NCBI GenBank assembly: GCA_009667805.1
Contig: CM019064.1
Span: 380,491,120-380,555,119 of the forward strand
DNA length: 64,000 bases
Source of the DNA: Leptobrachium leishanense
Taxonomy: Eukaryota; Chordata; Amphibia; Anura; Megophryidae
Reading direction: 5' to 3'
Part shown: positions 1-11,450 of the stretch, piece after piece
How the letters are laid out: every line of letters starts with the position of its first letter
How positions within the stretch are numbered: position 1 is the stretch's first letter
The notes under the pieces: model-generated
What the model was told of the DNA's origin: nothing
Databases searched by the model: none
What the model saw: only the letters and a program-made list of their open reading frames with translations
Made by a program: the position numbers and the translations under genes

Positions 1-232
1 CTTATTTGTTTTCCCCATTGCCGGTCAGGGAGTGCAGGAGAGCCGAGTGAAGCTGGAGTCTGAGCGGAGCTCCTCTCGCACGCGTCCATTCCAAATGGTG
101 CCCAAGCCACGTCCCCAGGCACAGACAATTCTCTATAACCAGGCACAACCCACAGAATTGTATATACCTAGGCACAGACCTCCAGAATTGAATATACCCG
201 GCGCATGCCCCCAGAATTTAATCTACAACGTT
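1..232. repeat. Decayed minisatellite, about 30-bp unit
   Basis: Imperfect tandem units run from about 100 to 230, each containing a 'CCAGAATT' core followed by a 'TATAC'-like stretch and a 'GGCACAG'-like stretch. The same core and spacing recur in a better preserved array at 47470-47640 inside a hAT-like element, so this is probably the truncated end of a related element that continues left of the window. An open frame of 95 codons across it is a by-product of the repeat and has no protein-like signature. Confidence 0.55.
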
Positions 233-1722
233 CAGAGCTCCCATGTCATTTATTTTAAATGTAAGCTTTTTTTTACGCAAACTTCCTTCTTAAAATTGAG
301 GTGCGTGTTTATACGCTGATAAATTTGGTAAAGTGTTATGAGTGACAAGTAGCTGGAGTACCACTTAAGTCCATTGGACAAGTAAATTTGTTTATAGAGG
401 GGTGTGGATTTTTTTTATAAAGTGGTCAGGATGAGTAAAGTGTCCCTTTAAACAATGTTAAATTCCATGCACTGATTGATACTTTACTCATTCTTATTCT
501 CAGGTTTTTGTTTCATTTGTATTCAAATCATCCTGTCTCTGCTTTGTCATCTGTTTTGTTTTAGTAGATTTCAGTAGTAGACATCCAGCCAGTCAAGGAC
601 ATGTCCTCACGTTCAATGTGCACCTGACTTTCTGCATGTCCTATATAAGCATTTGATCATATGATGCAAACAACAGCAAGTTCACGTATGTGACATGTTA
701 ACAGATTTATTCAGTTAGATTGTGACAGGAAAGTATGGAATGTCTTTCATTCCAGGTATTTTCTGTGAGTACATTGTTATTCAGTAATCAGGGCAACCCA
801 GGAAGTATCACAATCTTTGGAAGTACTTTCTAGCTGTAAACCCCTTCACAGCCAAGAGTATGTATGCCATCTGTTTGGTTTATTTATATTATTTTGTTGC
901 ACCACCAAACACCAAAACCACAGCTATTCACTTCTGATCATGCATTGGTTCTCCAATTTCTTTGGCTTTTTTTGTTGTTGAGGCTTTAAGAACTGTTCAA
1001 CTCCTGTATTGCCCATGATCTTGTACTGCAGTTATTGAAGGAGGAAGCACTCTAGGTGCAGAATGTGTCCTCCTTTTTGATTGCGTTGTATAGAATCATG
1101 ATGTCTCCTTTTTTCCAGTAACGTTTCTGTTTGTCTAATCTAACATCGTGTATTCTACTTTAATGCATGCCTATAAGTAAGCACTTTTTTTTTTTTTTGC
1201 CAAAGCAACTCGTGTCTCCTTTGCTACACAATATTTGAAGGTCCATCAGTTAATTTTTTTTTTTTTTTTTAACTGGAATCGGTGGAGCTGACGCTAAATA
1301 GATTGACTGAAATATCTGTATAAACCAAATGCCATTCCATTGAAAACTGCTGCAAATCATATGAGTGAAATACAGTATCTGCAAAATTCTTGTACATTTA
1401 TCATTTTTAGACCAACAACAACTATTACAGCAAAGGAAGGCATGACCAGGGATCTACTTTAACTACAACTTTTGCTCCTTGTACAGAATCTTATGATCCT
1501 TAAACGGAATTCTGCAAGTGGCGTTTGATGTCCTACCGGCATGAACTGTATCACCTCACCCATTGCCCTTGGGAAAGGGTTGGGGGGGAACCCGTGAGAC
1601 GTAGTGTCTCCTTATGGCTCTTCATTTGCAACTATGCTTCAATAGCTGCATTTTTTCTAATTACAACCTCAGCAGTGCTTGAATAGTAACTGAGAAACCA
1701 TTTAGTTGACATGCCCCACCTG

Positions 1723-1976
1723 TGCCATGTCAGCCATAGGCATGGAATGTCATGGGGGTCATTTTGACCTTCATGTGCAGTTAATTCTTTTTTTTCTTTC
1801 AGTCCTATGAATGGTCCACACAGTTCATTATGATCAACCGGGCAACTATAGCTGCTCAGTCAGTAATTTTTAGTCCTAGCATTACAGGGATAGTAGCCAT
1901 GTCAGCAGGAGGCATAGTGTTATAGGGGTCACTTTGATCCTCATATGCTGTTTTTGTTCTTTTCTTTCTTTCAGTG
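1723..1976. repeat. Diverged direct duplication ending in splice-acceptor-like tracts
   Basis: The blocks 1723-1802 and 1896-1976 can be aligned by eye. Both start with CCATGTCAGC, share a 'GGGGTCA(T/C)TTTGA' core, and end in a long pyrimidine tract closed by TTTCTTTCAG. The spacing is about 175 bp. Nothing downstream of either copy looks like an exon. Confidence 0.5.
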
Positions 1977-2319
1977 ATGGTGAGCAATGACCAGATGCCA
2001 CTTAACACTGCATGTTCTAATGAACAAATCTTTGGCTGAAAATGCCTTCCATTATGCAATTTGTTCTTCGTTTCATCCGTGTTACGTTTTGGTAATTTAT
2101 GATGTAGACTAATCACAATTCATTTGAAAATAAATGCACAAGTTTAGTACTTGACACTATCCAGGCTTTAAGATATTGAACTTCTACATCTGGTTATGTT
2201 CTGGCTTGTGCTATTGATGAATGTTTATCCTTAAAATATTATGCTTTGTGAAATTATGTGTATGTATTGGTCAGGCTGGGGTAAGCAACTTTCTTCCTCT
2301 ATTTCTCACAATTGTTCAG

Positions 2320-2403
2320 CAGCCTCCAGATCGGAGAGTGTCCAAGACAGTGCAATAGAAAACAGCTTCCCTCAGCCCATTGAAAAACCGCAGCCTGATC
2401 AAG
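2320..2403 (+). CDS. Exon-like block of an unidentified gene
   Basis: The block has a polypyrimidine tract ending TTGTTCAG (2312-2319), or an alternative acceptor three bases on, and a donor AAG/GTATGG at 2403/2404. It is 84 or 81 bases long, a multiple of three with either acceptor. Only one of the three forward frames is open. It reads as a polar, Ser/Glu/Pro/Gln-rich stretch beginning SRSESVQDSA, typical of a disordered protein region. I do not recognise the protein. It could be a coding exon of an upstream gene, an alternative CBX5 exon or a chance match. No partner exon was found within the next several kb. Confidence 0.35.
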
Positions 2404-5400
2404 GTATGGAACTTTTTATATGTTTGTAATGTCTTAATGTATAGGAGCAACACTCTAAAGTGACACATCAGGCTACTAGTGCTCCTTGAATAGGGGACGT
2501 TGTAAAAAGGATTCCCTGTTGACCGTTGTTAATACCTACATACAAGTGTGAAAGGAAAGTACTACTGCAGGAACCTGGCCTTTTGGCCCGAGACAAGTCT
2601 TGAAGGTACCTGTGCTTCCTCCTTTTCCCATACACGGCTTTATTCTTCGTTTGCCCGCTTTTTAATTCCTTGGAAAGCTCAGTGAAGCTAGCCAAGCCAC
2701 AGCTGTGTGTGTCTATCAGCTTGGGAGGCATCTGTACAAGATCCCATTCATAAAAACTGAATACACTGATCAGCTGTTCCTTTCATAATATGATAATGCA
2801 GTGGCGGGCCTGAAGCTAGAAGGAATTACAACGGCAACACACTATTTCTGTGGGTTGTAACGAAAGCATCCTGATTGGCAGAACTACTTCCTGATCTGTG
2901 CATGGTTGTAAGCTCTGAGATTTGCAGCACTTAGTAAAGTCCAGAAATGTTAATTTCTGACCTTTCTCAAAGTGCATCTGAACCAGCCGAGTGCCCTGTA
3001 TTTGCAATATCCCATGCAGGAATGAATTTCACATTGGTCTTAAAAAAGATCAATGCAATTACTACTATTATTGCAGCTGGTACTTATCCAGCGCTGGGGT
3101 TTCCCCCCCCCCCCCCTTTCTGGGCTTTCAGTCGGATGAGCCATCCTGTTGGACAGCTCTTGCTCACAGCTGTCATTCACCCTGGCGGCATGCCATCAGA
3201 AGTGAGTGTCAGCGGATTTTTGTTTATTTGTTACCATTTGTTTGCAAACAAAAAATCTAGAGAAGTGATTGCCTGTCAAATGAGCCCAACTTTCAAAAGG
3301 CATGATAGGTGCAATTTTATAGAATCCTGCTTGTAATGCATGATACAGGGTTACTTCACGTCTAAAATGTCCCTTTTGTGCAGTTGTAGCTGTCTAATTA
3401 CACTTTAACTGTTTGTTCATCCAGGTATGTAGCTGAAGTATAACAAACTTATTTAATTTCACTGTAATTTCCTCCACTCATTCTCTCACTAGCTGGTGAC
3501 AAAAGCAAATGGTTATATGGCGGGCAAAACCTTCCAAATGTATCACTTATTATCCCAATCATGACACAGGACGCTTTAGTGCAATGCAGGCTAACTCTCG
3601 TTAAGGACGGGCCACATACTGGTGTGTCCAGATCCGGAATGAATGCTGTGAGCCACTCGCTGCAAGATCTCAGTGCTGTAGCTGTTGCCAGGCTGTCTCA
3701 GGACTGTGGCAGTTTGGCAAAACCAAATAAATGGGCAGTCTGGCCTGAAGAAAGCAACTGAAAGCAAGTCACAGCGGTCTTAGGACAGTAACAAGATCAG
3801 TATTGGTAAACCCTTCTCATCGGTTTATTTTCTCCCAGCCCCCCCCCCCACAGCGACAGATGAGAAGCTGTGTCCTCAATAGGAAATAATTTATTTGTAT
3901 CAAGTTACTGTATAGTACAGTAATCGGTGAGTTTTTTAATTAAAAATAATATACACATTCCAAGAGGTTTAATAATTTTTTTTGTCTTCATATACTGTAG
4001 TCTGATATTCTTGTGCATTATTATTTAGGGGGGGTAGGATTATGATTTGGTTAGTAGTTTTAAAATAAAAATGTTTCACTTTATGTTGATGACACTGTAA
4101 AATGAGTTATGTATATATTTATGAAACCACAAGAAAGCATTTTGTGGGGGACATGGCCGGCTGCTCGTGGAGACGGACGTGCAATGGTGGAGCTCCTCAC
4201 GTCTTCTCCTTTACGGACCCTTTAGCTGACTTTCCCCGCTGTGTTCTTCGATATTGGGGTACCTGAGTGGCCGGCTGCTGGTCTAGTGCTGTCCGGAGTC
4301 CACTCAGGCCCCCCTCCGGACCTGAGACTATCCCGGCGGCTGCTGGTGTGTGGCCTGGAGTCGGTGCTGGCGGCCATCTTGCAGCCTGTTGTCTGGCTCT
4401 GCACGTCTCCTAGATTTGCTGGACTGACTGCTTCGCTCCGGAATACGCACTGCAGGCTGTGGGGATGGTAGGCCCACGTCCCCAGCTACTTTAGATGTCA
4501 TTTTTGCAGACGAGGTGGTTGGATCTGCGGGTCGACAGCGGGGCGGATCCCCTCCCCCCGCTGGAGGAGAGGGAGCTTTTGTTTCAGGCCTCGAGGCCTG
4601 CCTGATGATACTGGCGGAGGGGGATGCTGACGGTCCCCTCACCTGCGGGGTCTGGCGCCGGGTGATGGCTGCGCAGAGACCCGGGAGGTGGCTGTTCCCG
4701 GGGGTGATCTGAACTCGTGCCCCGCTGAACCCTGCATGAAGGAGGCTGTTGCTCTGGAGAGGTGCGTCAGGACCGGCGACCTGACTGGGGCACTGACCCC
4801 GGAGATGTCTGGAGGAGGAGAGCTGGGGTCTTGCAACGTCCACGTGGCACTGGTATCGCCAGGCCTGGTGATGATGACTCCCTGCCGTAACCATGCAGAG
4901 ACTGTCCCCCTGCCGATGGCTATTAAGATGACACCGAGGTACTCACCGAAGACACGTGCGGCTATACCCCGTGAATCTGATGAAGGACATGGTCTGGAGG
5001 CTGCACGACATGGCCTGTCCAGCAGTACCCTGCCTGCTGCAAGTGAGATCCCGCTGAGGGATGCCGGCTGATGAGACCCCTTGCTTTTCCACTGTCGTCC
5101 CACCCCCCCCCCCCCCCCACACACACACACACACCCCTTTAATTTTGGAGACACTTCGGCCATTATTTATTTTTATTTTTTCTCCCGCTGACATTCCCCG
5201 GCCGGGGACCAATTCTTGCTTCAGAGACACTGTTTTTGCTTTAGTTTTGTATCCCCCACCCCACAAGGACTCTTATTTTACTGTTAACAAGGACTTTCTG
5301 CCCCTTTTTGGCTGATAAGAGGAATCTTACCCTCCCTTTGTTATTTTATATTATTTTTTTACCTGTAAGCTGAGCTTTCTTGTTACTGAAGACTCTTTCC

Positions 5401-5611
5401 CCCCCCCCCCCCGTATCATTCCTGATGTTCATCTTTAGGGATGCACCGATACCACTTTTTTAAAGACCGGGTACCGATACTTTTTAAAAGTACTCACCGA
5501 TACCGAGTACTGATACTTTTCTTTAATGTCATGTGACGCTTTCCAATAAGAACAGACCATATAAAAATGCCCCCAGCTCACATGTATATACCCCCCGCCC
5601 AAGATATGAAG

Positions 5612-5649
<38 letters not shown>

Positions 5650-5652
<3 letters not shown>

Positions 5653-5998
5653 CCCCAGTGCTCATGGGATATAGCCCCAGTGCTCATGGGATATAGCCCC
5701 AGTGCTCATGGGATATAGCCCCAGTGCTCATGGGATATAGCCCCAGTGCTCATGGGATATAGCCCCAGTGCTCATGGGATATAGCCCCAGTGCTCATGGG
5801 ATATAGCCCCAGTGCTCATGGGATATAGCCCCAGTGCTCATGGGATATAGCCCCAGTGCTCATGGGATATAGCCCCAGTGCTCATGGGATATTGCCCCAG
5901 TGCTCATGGGATATTGCCCCAGTGCTCATGGGATATTGCCCCAGTGCTCATGGGATATTGCCCCAGCTCACACATGGATATTGCCCCAGCTCATGGAT
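5650..5998 (+). repeat. Minisatellite, 22-bp unit, about 15 copies (element A)
   Basis: Near-perfect tandem copies of a 22-bp unit containing GCCCCAGTGCTCATGGGATA. The left copies are almost identical; the rightmost ones change to TTGCCCCAGCTCA variants, which match the units in elements B and C. Overlapping open frames in this stretch are repeat translations. Confidence 0.93.
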
Positions 5999-6019
5999 CC
6001 CCCCCCCCCCCCGGCACTC

Positions 6020-6400
6020 TCCGCGATGATACTTACCTTCCTGAGCGACGCCGGGAAAGTCTCCGTGCGTGCGCTCGTTGGAAGGCCCCCAGCCGCGACC
6101 ATGTGATCGCGGCTGGGGTCCTTCCAACAAGCGCACGCGCAGAAACTTTCCCGGCGTCGCCCAGGAAGGTAAGTATCATCGTGGAGAGCTCCAGGTGCCT
6201 GTCCGAATGCCGATAGAGCCCTGCAGCTGCTCACTGTGTTCATACTTACCTCCTGAGCGACGCCGGGAAAGTTTCTGCGCGTGCGCTCGTTGGAAGGCCC
6301 CCAGCCGCGATCACATGGTCCCACGTGGTCGCGGCTGGGGGCCTTCCAACGAGCGCACGCGCGGAGACTTTCCCGGCGTCGCTCAGGAAGGTAAGTATCA
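6020..6400. repeat. Two tandem copies of a GC-rich palindrome (element A)
   Basis: Each copy is an imperfect inverted repeat of about 160 bp. The arms contain CGACGCCGGGAAAGT and GGAAGGCCCCCAGCCGCG and their complements, meeting around a short centre (CATGTGATC in the first, CCCACGTGG in the second). The copies are separated by about 55 bp. The high GC content contrasts with the AT-rich flanks. Confidence 0.85.
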
Positions 6401-7187
6401 TTGCGGAGAGCAGCTGCAGGGCCTGTCCGAATGCCGATAGAGCATTCGGACAGCCGCCCCAGCCCCTCGGATGCCGGCTTCCGGTATCGGGGAAAATATC
6501 GGGGGCTACTGCACGAGTACCAAGTACTCCTGCAGTACCCAGTATCAGCACCGATACTAGTATCGGTGCAACCCTATTTATCTTCTTGCTGCGCAAATTT
6601 TTGAGACTTTGTGTCCCCTGTTTTTTTCCTTAATTATTACACTGATGTCTCCTTGTTCCTTTTTATAGGCCTCTGCCATGCCAGCGATGGTGTTTCTCTC
6701 TTTCTCCCACCCCCTTTTTTTTTTTTTTTGGCACATGTCCGGAGGCGCGCCACTATGGCACCTACCATGGCTCTGGTTGCCATACTTTGCTCCTGGGCCT
6801 CATGACAATACCCTTCCATGGCCTCCCCCGGGAGTGAGCCGGGAAAGTCACGATAAAGGCAGTTGCCGTTCCCCCTCCATCTAATTTATTTTGGTTTTCA
6901 CTACCCCCCCTTTTTTTTTTTCCTCCCTCTCTCGCTCTCTCCTTACACCATTGCTGGGATGCGGTTGGTGTAGTTCGTGTCCCCTTCCCTTCATTCTTTT
7001 TATTTATTTTCCTAAGTCGTTGTACTGATGACCCCATTTTGACTATTGTTTTTGTCTTATCTCTGACGTGCCTCTGCAGATGTCTAGTTATGGCCTTGCA
7101 TGGCCACTCTCTGTATATTCTACAGCTAACTTTGTTACAAAATAAACCTTTTTAAATGAAAGAAAAAAAAGGAAAGCATTTTGTTCT

Positions 7188-8370
7188 TTAACCTCTTAGT
7201 GACCGGGCGGTTTTACACAAATCTGTCCTTTAGTGACCGCTGTTGTTTTTACGTTTCTGTGCTGTTCGTGTTTAGGTCAAATTTTCCTGGTACTCGTTTA
7301 TGCAACCCACACATATTATACATCGTTTTTCCCGCCATTAAATGGACTTTCTAGAAATACCATTATTTCCATCATATCCTATAATTTACTATTAAAACAA
7401 ATATGATGAAAAAATGGTAAAAGCACACTTTTTCGTAATTTAATCTCCAAAATCTACAACCACCAAAAAAGACCCCAGCTAAATAGTTTCAGAATTTTGT
7501 CCCAGGAATAGAAATACCCAATTTTTACATGTTTTTGCTTTTTAACCCCTTCATTGCTGAGACAGTTCACCTATGTGCGCTGAGCTCATTCTGACTGTTT
7601 TATGCTCATAATTTTTATGACAGCCTAGGTCCTATTTAACTAAACCCCCCCCCCCCCCGACAATTTTTTTTTTAAACCAATTTTTTAAAACAAAAATATT
7701 TATGTTTATCTTTTTTTTTACACCGAACCTAGTCATGTTTGGTATCATTGGAAAGTCCATGATCAGGCCTTTCCAATGATGTCCAGCAGCATGACCCTCT
7801 AGCTGCCACGGATCAGGAGATCGGGGGATCATTTGTATCCCGTTAACTGGTCCACTGACATCCTCACACATATGGTGGGGATGTCAGTGAGTGGGGGGTG
7901 ACTTGGAGGCTTGGCTGACCTCCACGATGTCGGCCTCCTCCAGGTTTGAATCGCGATTTGGCACAAATGTGCACCGAATCGCGATCCGGCAGTGCAATGG
8001 TTAATGCTGCACACCACTGAAAAGGGGAGACTCTCCCTTTTCCAGCGGTGCAACTTGCAGCGCTCTATCTTCAATGGTTGGGGGAGATGGAGGGCTCCGA
8101 AGGAGCCCCCCGTCCCCTCCATTTGATTTCAATGGGGACGCCTGCCGATGACATCACCACGCAGCGTGGTGACGTCATCGAGCTCGCCGGGCCATCTAAA
8201 TCAAGGGGGCAGGCTTCCTCCCTGCCAGATCTGCGAGGGATCCAGCGGGGAAGGTAAGTATCGGGCGGGAGGGCGGTTAGGAGCCGCTGACATACTATGT
8301 ACGTCCGCGGGTCTAAGGGAGACCCGTGGGCAGGACGTACATGGTACGTCAGCAGTCCCTAAGGGGTTAA
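7188..8370. mobile_element. TTAA-flanked inverted-repeat element
   Basis: The left end TTAACCTCTTAGTGACC (7188) mirrors the right end CAGTCCCTAAGGGGTTAA (ending 8370). TTAA at both edges is the target duplication of piggyBac- and Kolobok-type transposons, so this is a probable non-autonomous member. A second 'TTTAACCCCTTCATTG' end near 7541 suggests a nested or rearranged copy. The right half (7850-8340) is GC-richer and carries a hairpin (8286-8350) with GACGTAC arms. No transposase frame is evident. Confidence 0.65.
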
Positions 8371-8790
8371 AAAAACAATATATAACTTGTGTGGGCACAC
8401 CAAAAGATGAAAGATAGCAGTACAGTTAAAGAAGAACATCACAAAACAAATCATTGCTTGTGAATTTTGTCTTGTGTGTAGCCAAAGCGGTAAAATAACA
8501 CTTTCTTTAGAGGGCTAAAACCCAATAAACTTCTTGTGTTAGTGCAATCAGTATTTCTTGTATCTATTCTTTTCTAAAATCCTCTGTCTGAAATCCTTTG
8601 TTCCACAACATCTTTCGCTAATGTTATGTGCTCTGCGTTTTCTAAAATAATAAATAACGTTAGATGCATTCATCCCTAACTGGCTCACTACTGATTAGAT
8701 TGGGGGTTCAGAGAAGCTGAAGGGTCATTCATGGAGTTAAGCTTGAGTTTACCATCTTGGGTTGGAATACAGCCCCATATCTTATCACTC
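8371..8790. other. Non-coding AT-rich stretch
   Basis: No gene or clear repeat is visible. TTGGAATACAGCCCC at 8762-8776 is the reverse complement of the start of the next element and may be the end of a second, adjacent copy. Confidence 0.4.
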
Positions 8791-8792
8791 AA

Positions 8793-8926
8793 GGGGCTGT
8801 ATTCCAAGGTTGTTGTAAACTTTACCAGAGCTGCTGTAAACCTAACAACTCTATAAACGTTAATGGCTCTGGTAAGTTTACAACAGCTCTGGTTAAGTTA
8901 GCACCAACCTTGTGATAGGGCCCAAG
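8793..8926. mobile_element. Short palindromic MITE, Harbinger-like
   Basis: Inverted repeats of about 38 bp start GGGGCTGTATTCCAAGG and end CCTTGTGATAGGGCCC, with TTTACCAGAGC near their inner ends. The flanking trinucleotide AAG is repeated on both sides (8791-8793 and 8924-8926). A GGG/CCC end with a 3-bp duplication suggests PIF/Harbinger, but the family is uncertain. Confidence 0.5.
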
Positions 8927-8929
8927 ATT

Positions 8930-10835
8930 GCTGTGAAGAACTCAGAATTTAGGCACACAGTCTGTTCATAAAGGTTAGGTCCAGGGTGTGACTGCTCGTG
9001 GCTTTTTTTTTTTTTTTTTTAAGAACTTCAGAAATATGTATGCAATCCTGCAGGCTATCAGTTCCCAGGGGCCAAACACATCATTAGGGAAGCCGTGTTT
9101 CCTGGTTGTAAAACACCTTGTAAGATTTTGCACCAAGTAGGGAACACGCAATACAAGGGGACCAGTCTTCTTTAATGGAAAACGAGAGCAGCCAAGGAGT
9201 AGCTGTCATTTTTCAGCTTCTATGTAGATTAGAGGGGGGGTCATTTAAAGGGACATGCATGCTTTGTTAGTGTGCCTTTTTGAAAACATGCATTGCCTTT
9301 TGAATGAGTCAGTCGATTCATTCAGCAGGCATAAAAAGCAAGTAGATATATTTTTCTTATTTACCTGCTTTTCTTTCTTGGTGTTTTCCACACCCACCTC
9401 AGGAGGAACACTGAGCTAACCAATCGGTGTGTATTCCGTGGAATGCATAAAAAACACACTGAGCATGTGCAACTGAGATGCTCCTCCCTCCTGCACTGTG
9501 AGGGGGGCTGAGTGCCGTTCCAATCTGCAGTAGCTGGGAGTTAAAAAGCGTTGCAGAGACAGGGTGGAAAATAAATCCATACACACAGGGAGAAAAAGAG
9601 AGAGCGAGGTACACAGAGAAACCTCAAAATAAAGCCGAAAGAGACAGCATGGAAAGGTAGAGAGAGAAAGCAAGCTAAAGCAGAAGGCCAGTATGAAGAT
9701 GCATGACAGCGCAAGAAAAGGCACAGAGAACACGCAAGAGAAATGGTGAGAGACCGTACAAGAGAGAGTGTGTGAGGGAGTTTCAGTGAGACAGTATGTA
9801 AAGAGTGCAAGTGAGTGAGTCAGCAGTTGAGTGACCCTTGCTTTCACAGTTGCAGAGATGCTAAGATTCAGATCCTCCGTTTCCCCAGTCTGAGGTCCTG
9901 AGCGTGCACAGCTTGTGCTAGTTCATGTGAAGCTTTGAGGGGTGGAGTAGTGGGTGGGGAATATTCAGGAAGTGGAAGCTAAAGAAACACCCCTGAGGGG
10001 TGTGGCCAGAGAAGAGGAAATGACAAAGTTTAAAGGAAGAAAATTAAGAAGTTAATACAGGAAGAGCTCTGGGATCACTTGCTTCTGTAGAAGGAAAGTA
10101 CTCATGTTCAAAGTGGTGATAATCCCTGTACTGTACAGATACAAGGTTTTACTAGATACAGTCATTATGCCACATACATATATTGTTTTTATGTTCTTTT
10201 GTTGGTATTTTTTATTTATAGCTGCATCAATAATCTCACGATCACCTTAGATCCCTATAAGCCTGATGTCTGGCCATTTTTATTATTAGTCTTTACTGCA
10301 CCTACCGTGATTGACACGCGAGACCTTGTCTTCCTGTTTCCTACATTGCAGAAGTCATTTGATATTGAGCACAATAAGGGACACAATCTAGAATTTAGAA
10401 CCTTTCATTCCAGCGGGGATTTCCAGATTCAATGAACAAATAAATGTTAAACCTTCCATATGGAAAATATTTAAAGCTATATTAAGGTGGAGGTTTATGA
10501 ATTCAGTATGTTGTGTTACATGGGTGTTAGAATCACCCGTATGAGTAATGCATGTTCAGGTTGAGTACAGCCGTTCTGGTTTTGTGTGTTACATTTTGAG
10601 GCTTGGACACAAATGTGCAGTGTTGTCTGCAATAAAATGCTGTATATTGTCAGCCTTGAGGGTCCCTTTGAAAGCACCAGTACCATTTGTTAATTTAGAA
10701 CCGTTTACAATTCTGTGTGTCTCTCTGTAAAGTATATCAATGATTCCTCGGCATGGGCCGCGATTCATATTCTAAAAAATTTATATTAAAAAAATTCCCC
10801 ATGCCCCTAGCATCTTTTTCTGTGCCTTTTGTAAT
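8930..10835. other. Non-coding stretch with purine-rich low-complexity region
   Basis: 9550-9830 is dominated by AGAGA/CACAGAG-type purine-rich sequence. It creates long open frames on the minus strand rich in Leu, Ser, Phe and Cys; these are composition effects. The rest (8930-9400 and 10030-10835) is AT-rich with no recognisable exon. I saw no CpG-island promoter here. Confidence 0.5.
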
Positions 10836-10920
10836 GAACCTATTAGGGCTGTGCAATTAATCGCGATTTAAGCACATGCAATTTCTAAATAGCATAAGGC
10901 TGCAATTTTATCTATTCATT

Positions 10921-11076
10921 TTATCGGCTCCCTGTAAGCTTCCGGTGGCATGGAGCTTTGGGCGCTCGCAGGGGGAACCACGTGTACAGCCGCGTTCTCG
11001 CAGCTCGTCACGTGGTTCCCACAGGCGAGCGCCCAAGCTCCATGCCGCCGGAAGCTCACAGGGAGCCGAACACGCG
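10921..11076. repeat. GC-rich palindrome (element B)
   Basis: An imperfect inverted repeat with arms containing GGCTCCCTGTAAGCTTCCGG and its complement, and CGCTCGC/GCGAGCG near the centre. It is clearly related to the palindrome in element C: both share GCCCAAGCTCC, GCCGCCGGA and GGGAGCCGAAC in the same order. Confidence 0.85.
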
Positions 11077-11095
11077 GCGCAAAGAGGTGAGCTGG

Positions 11096-11450
11096 GGCAG
11101 TATCCATGTCCTGGGGCAGTATCCATGAGCTGGGGGCAATATCCATAAACTGGGGCAGTATATCCATGTGCTGGGGCAGTATATCCATGTGCTGGGGCAG
11201 TATATCCATGTGCTGGGGCAGTATATCCATGTGCTGGGGCAGTATATCCATGTGCTGGGGCAGTATATCCATGAGCTGGGGCAGTATATCCATGAGCTGG
11301 GGCAGTATATCCATGAGCTGGGGCAGTATATCCATGAGCTGGGGCTGGGGCAGTATATCCATGTGCTGGGGGCAGTATATCCATGTGCTGGGGGCAGTAT
11401 ATCCATGTGCGAGCTGGGGCAATATCCATGTGCTGGGGCAGTATCCACGT
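11096..11450 (-). repeat. Minisatellite, 21-bp unit, about 16 copies (element B)
   Basis: Tandem copies of GCTGGGGCAGTATATCCATG plus one base. On the minus strand the unit reads CATGGATATACTGCCCCAGC, the same core as in elements A and C. The open frames of up to 190 codons here are translations of the repeat. Confidence 0.95.

Larger units (their letters stand above)
233..4131. other. Mostly unique, AT-rich non-coding DNA (intron or intergenic)
   Basis: Apart from the exon-like block at 2320-2403 and a diverged duplication at 1723-1976, I see only T-runs (about 1186, 1255), a C-run (about 3103) and ordinary AT-rich sequence. Short open frames here have no recognisable domains. If the CBX5 promoter lies left of the window, this is CBX5 intron 1; otherwise it is intergenic. 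Confidence 0.5.
5428..6584. mobile_element. hAT-like non-autonomous element A (ends TAGGGATGCACCGATAC)
   Basis: The terminal inverted repeats are TAGGGATGCACCGATAC at 5436 and GTATCGGTGCAACCCTA ending 6576. They are flanked by 8-bp duplications TTCATCTT (5428-5435) and TTTATCTT (6577-6584), one mismatch apart; 8 bp is the hAT signature. Inside, in order, are a TA run (5614-5650), a 22-bp minisatellite (about 5650-5998), a C-run, and two copies of a GC-rich palindrome (6020-6185 and 6243-6400) whose arms carry GGTAAGTATCAT. No transposase is present. The element is nested in the L1-like insertion 4145-7171 and is therefore younger than it. Confidence 0.85.
4132..7184 (+). mobile_element. L1-like (non-LTR) retroelement insertion with 13-bp target duplication
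   Basis: The insertion is bounded by perfect copies of GAAAGCATTTTGT at 4132-4144 and 7172-7184. The 3' end is A-rich with AATAAA near 7141, as expected of target-primed reverse transcription. The body holds a GC-rich 5' half (4145-5100), C-runs and a CA-run near 5101-5136, and a 3' domain (6744-7171) that is closely similar to 62735-63084 in a second insertion. No reverse transcriptase frame is visible, so this is a deleted or non-autonomous copy mobilised in trans. A hAT-like element (5436-6576) is nested in it. The family name is inferred from the duplication length and tail. Confidence 0.85.

Noticed and set aside
4328..5266. Several GC-rich open frames of 107-188 codons on both strands
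   Set aside because: They lie in the body of the L1-like insertion, overlap each other on both strands and show no ORF1 or reverse transcriptase motif; kept only as part of the element.
5650..5998. CRISPR-like array of about 22-bp repeats
   Set aside because: The copies are contiguous with no spacers, and lie inside a eukaryotic transposable element.
9416..9847. 143-codon minus-strand open frame, Leu/Ser/Phe/Cys-rich
   Set aside because: Produced by a purine-rich low-complexity stretch on the + strand; no domain, no splice-site support, several overlapping frames equally long.
9400..10100. CBX5 promoter and non-coding first exon
   Set aside because: The GC content is modest, there is no CpG-dense island and no convincing donor site; the upstream exon is more likely elsewhere.
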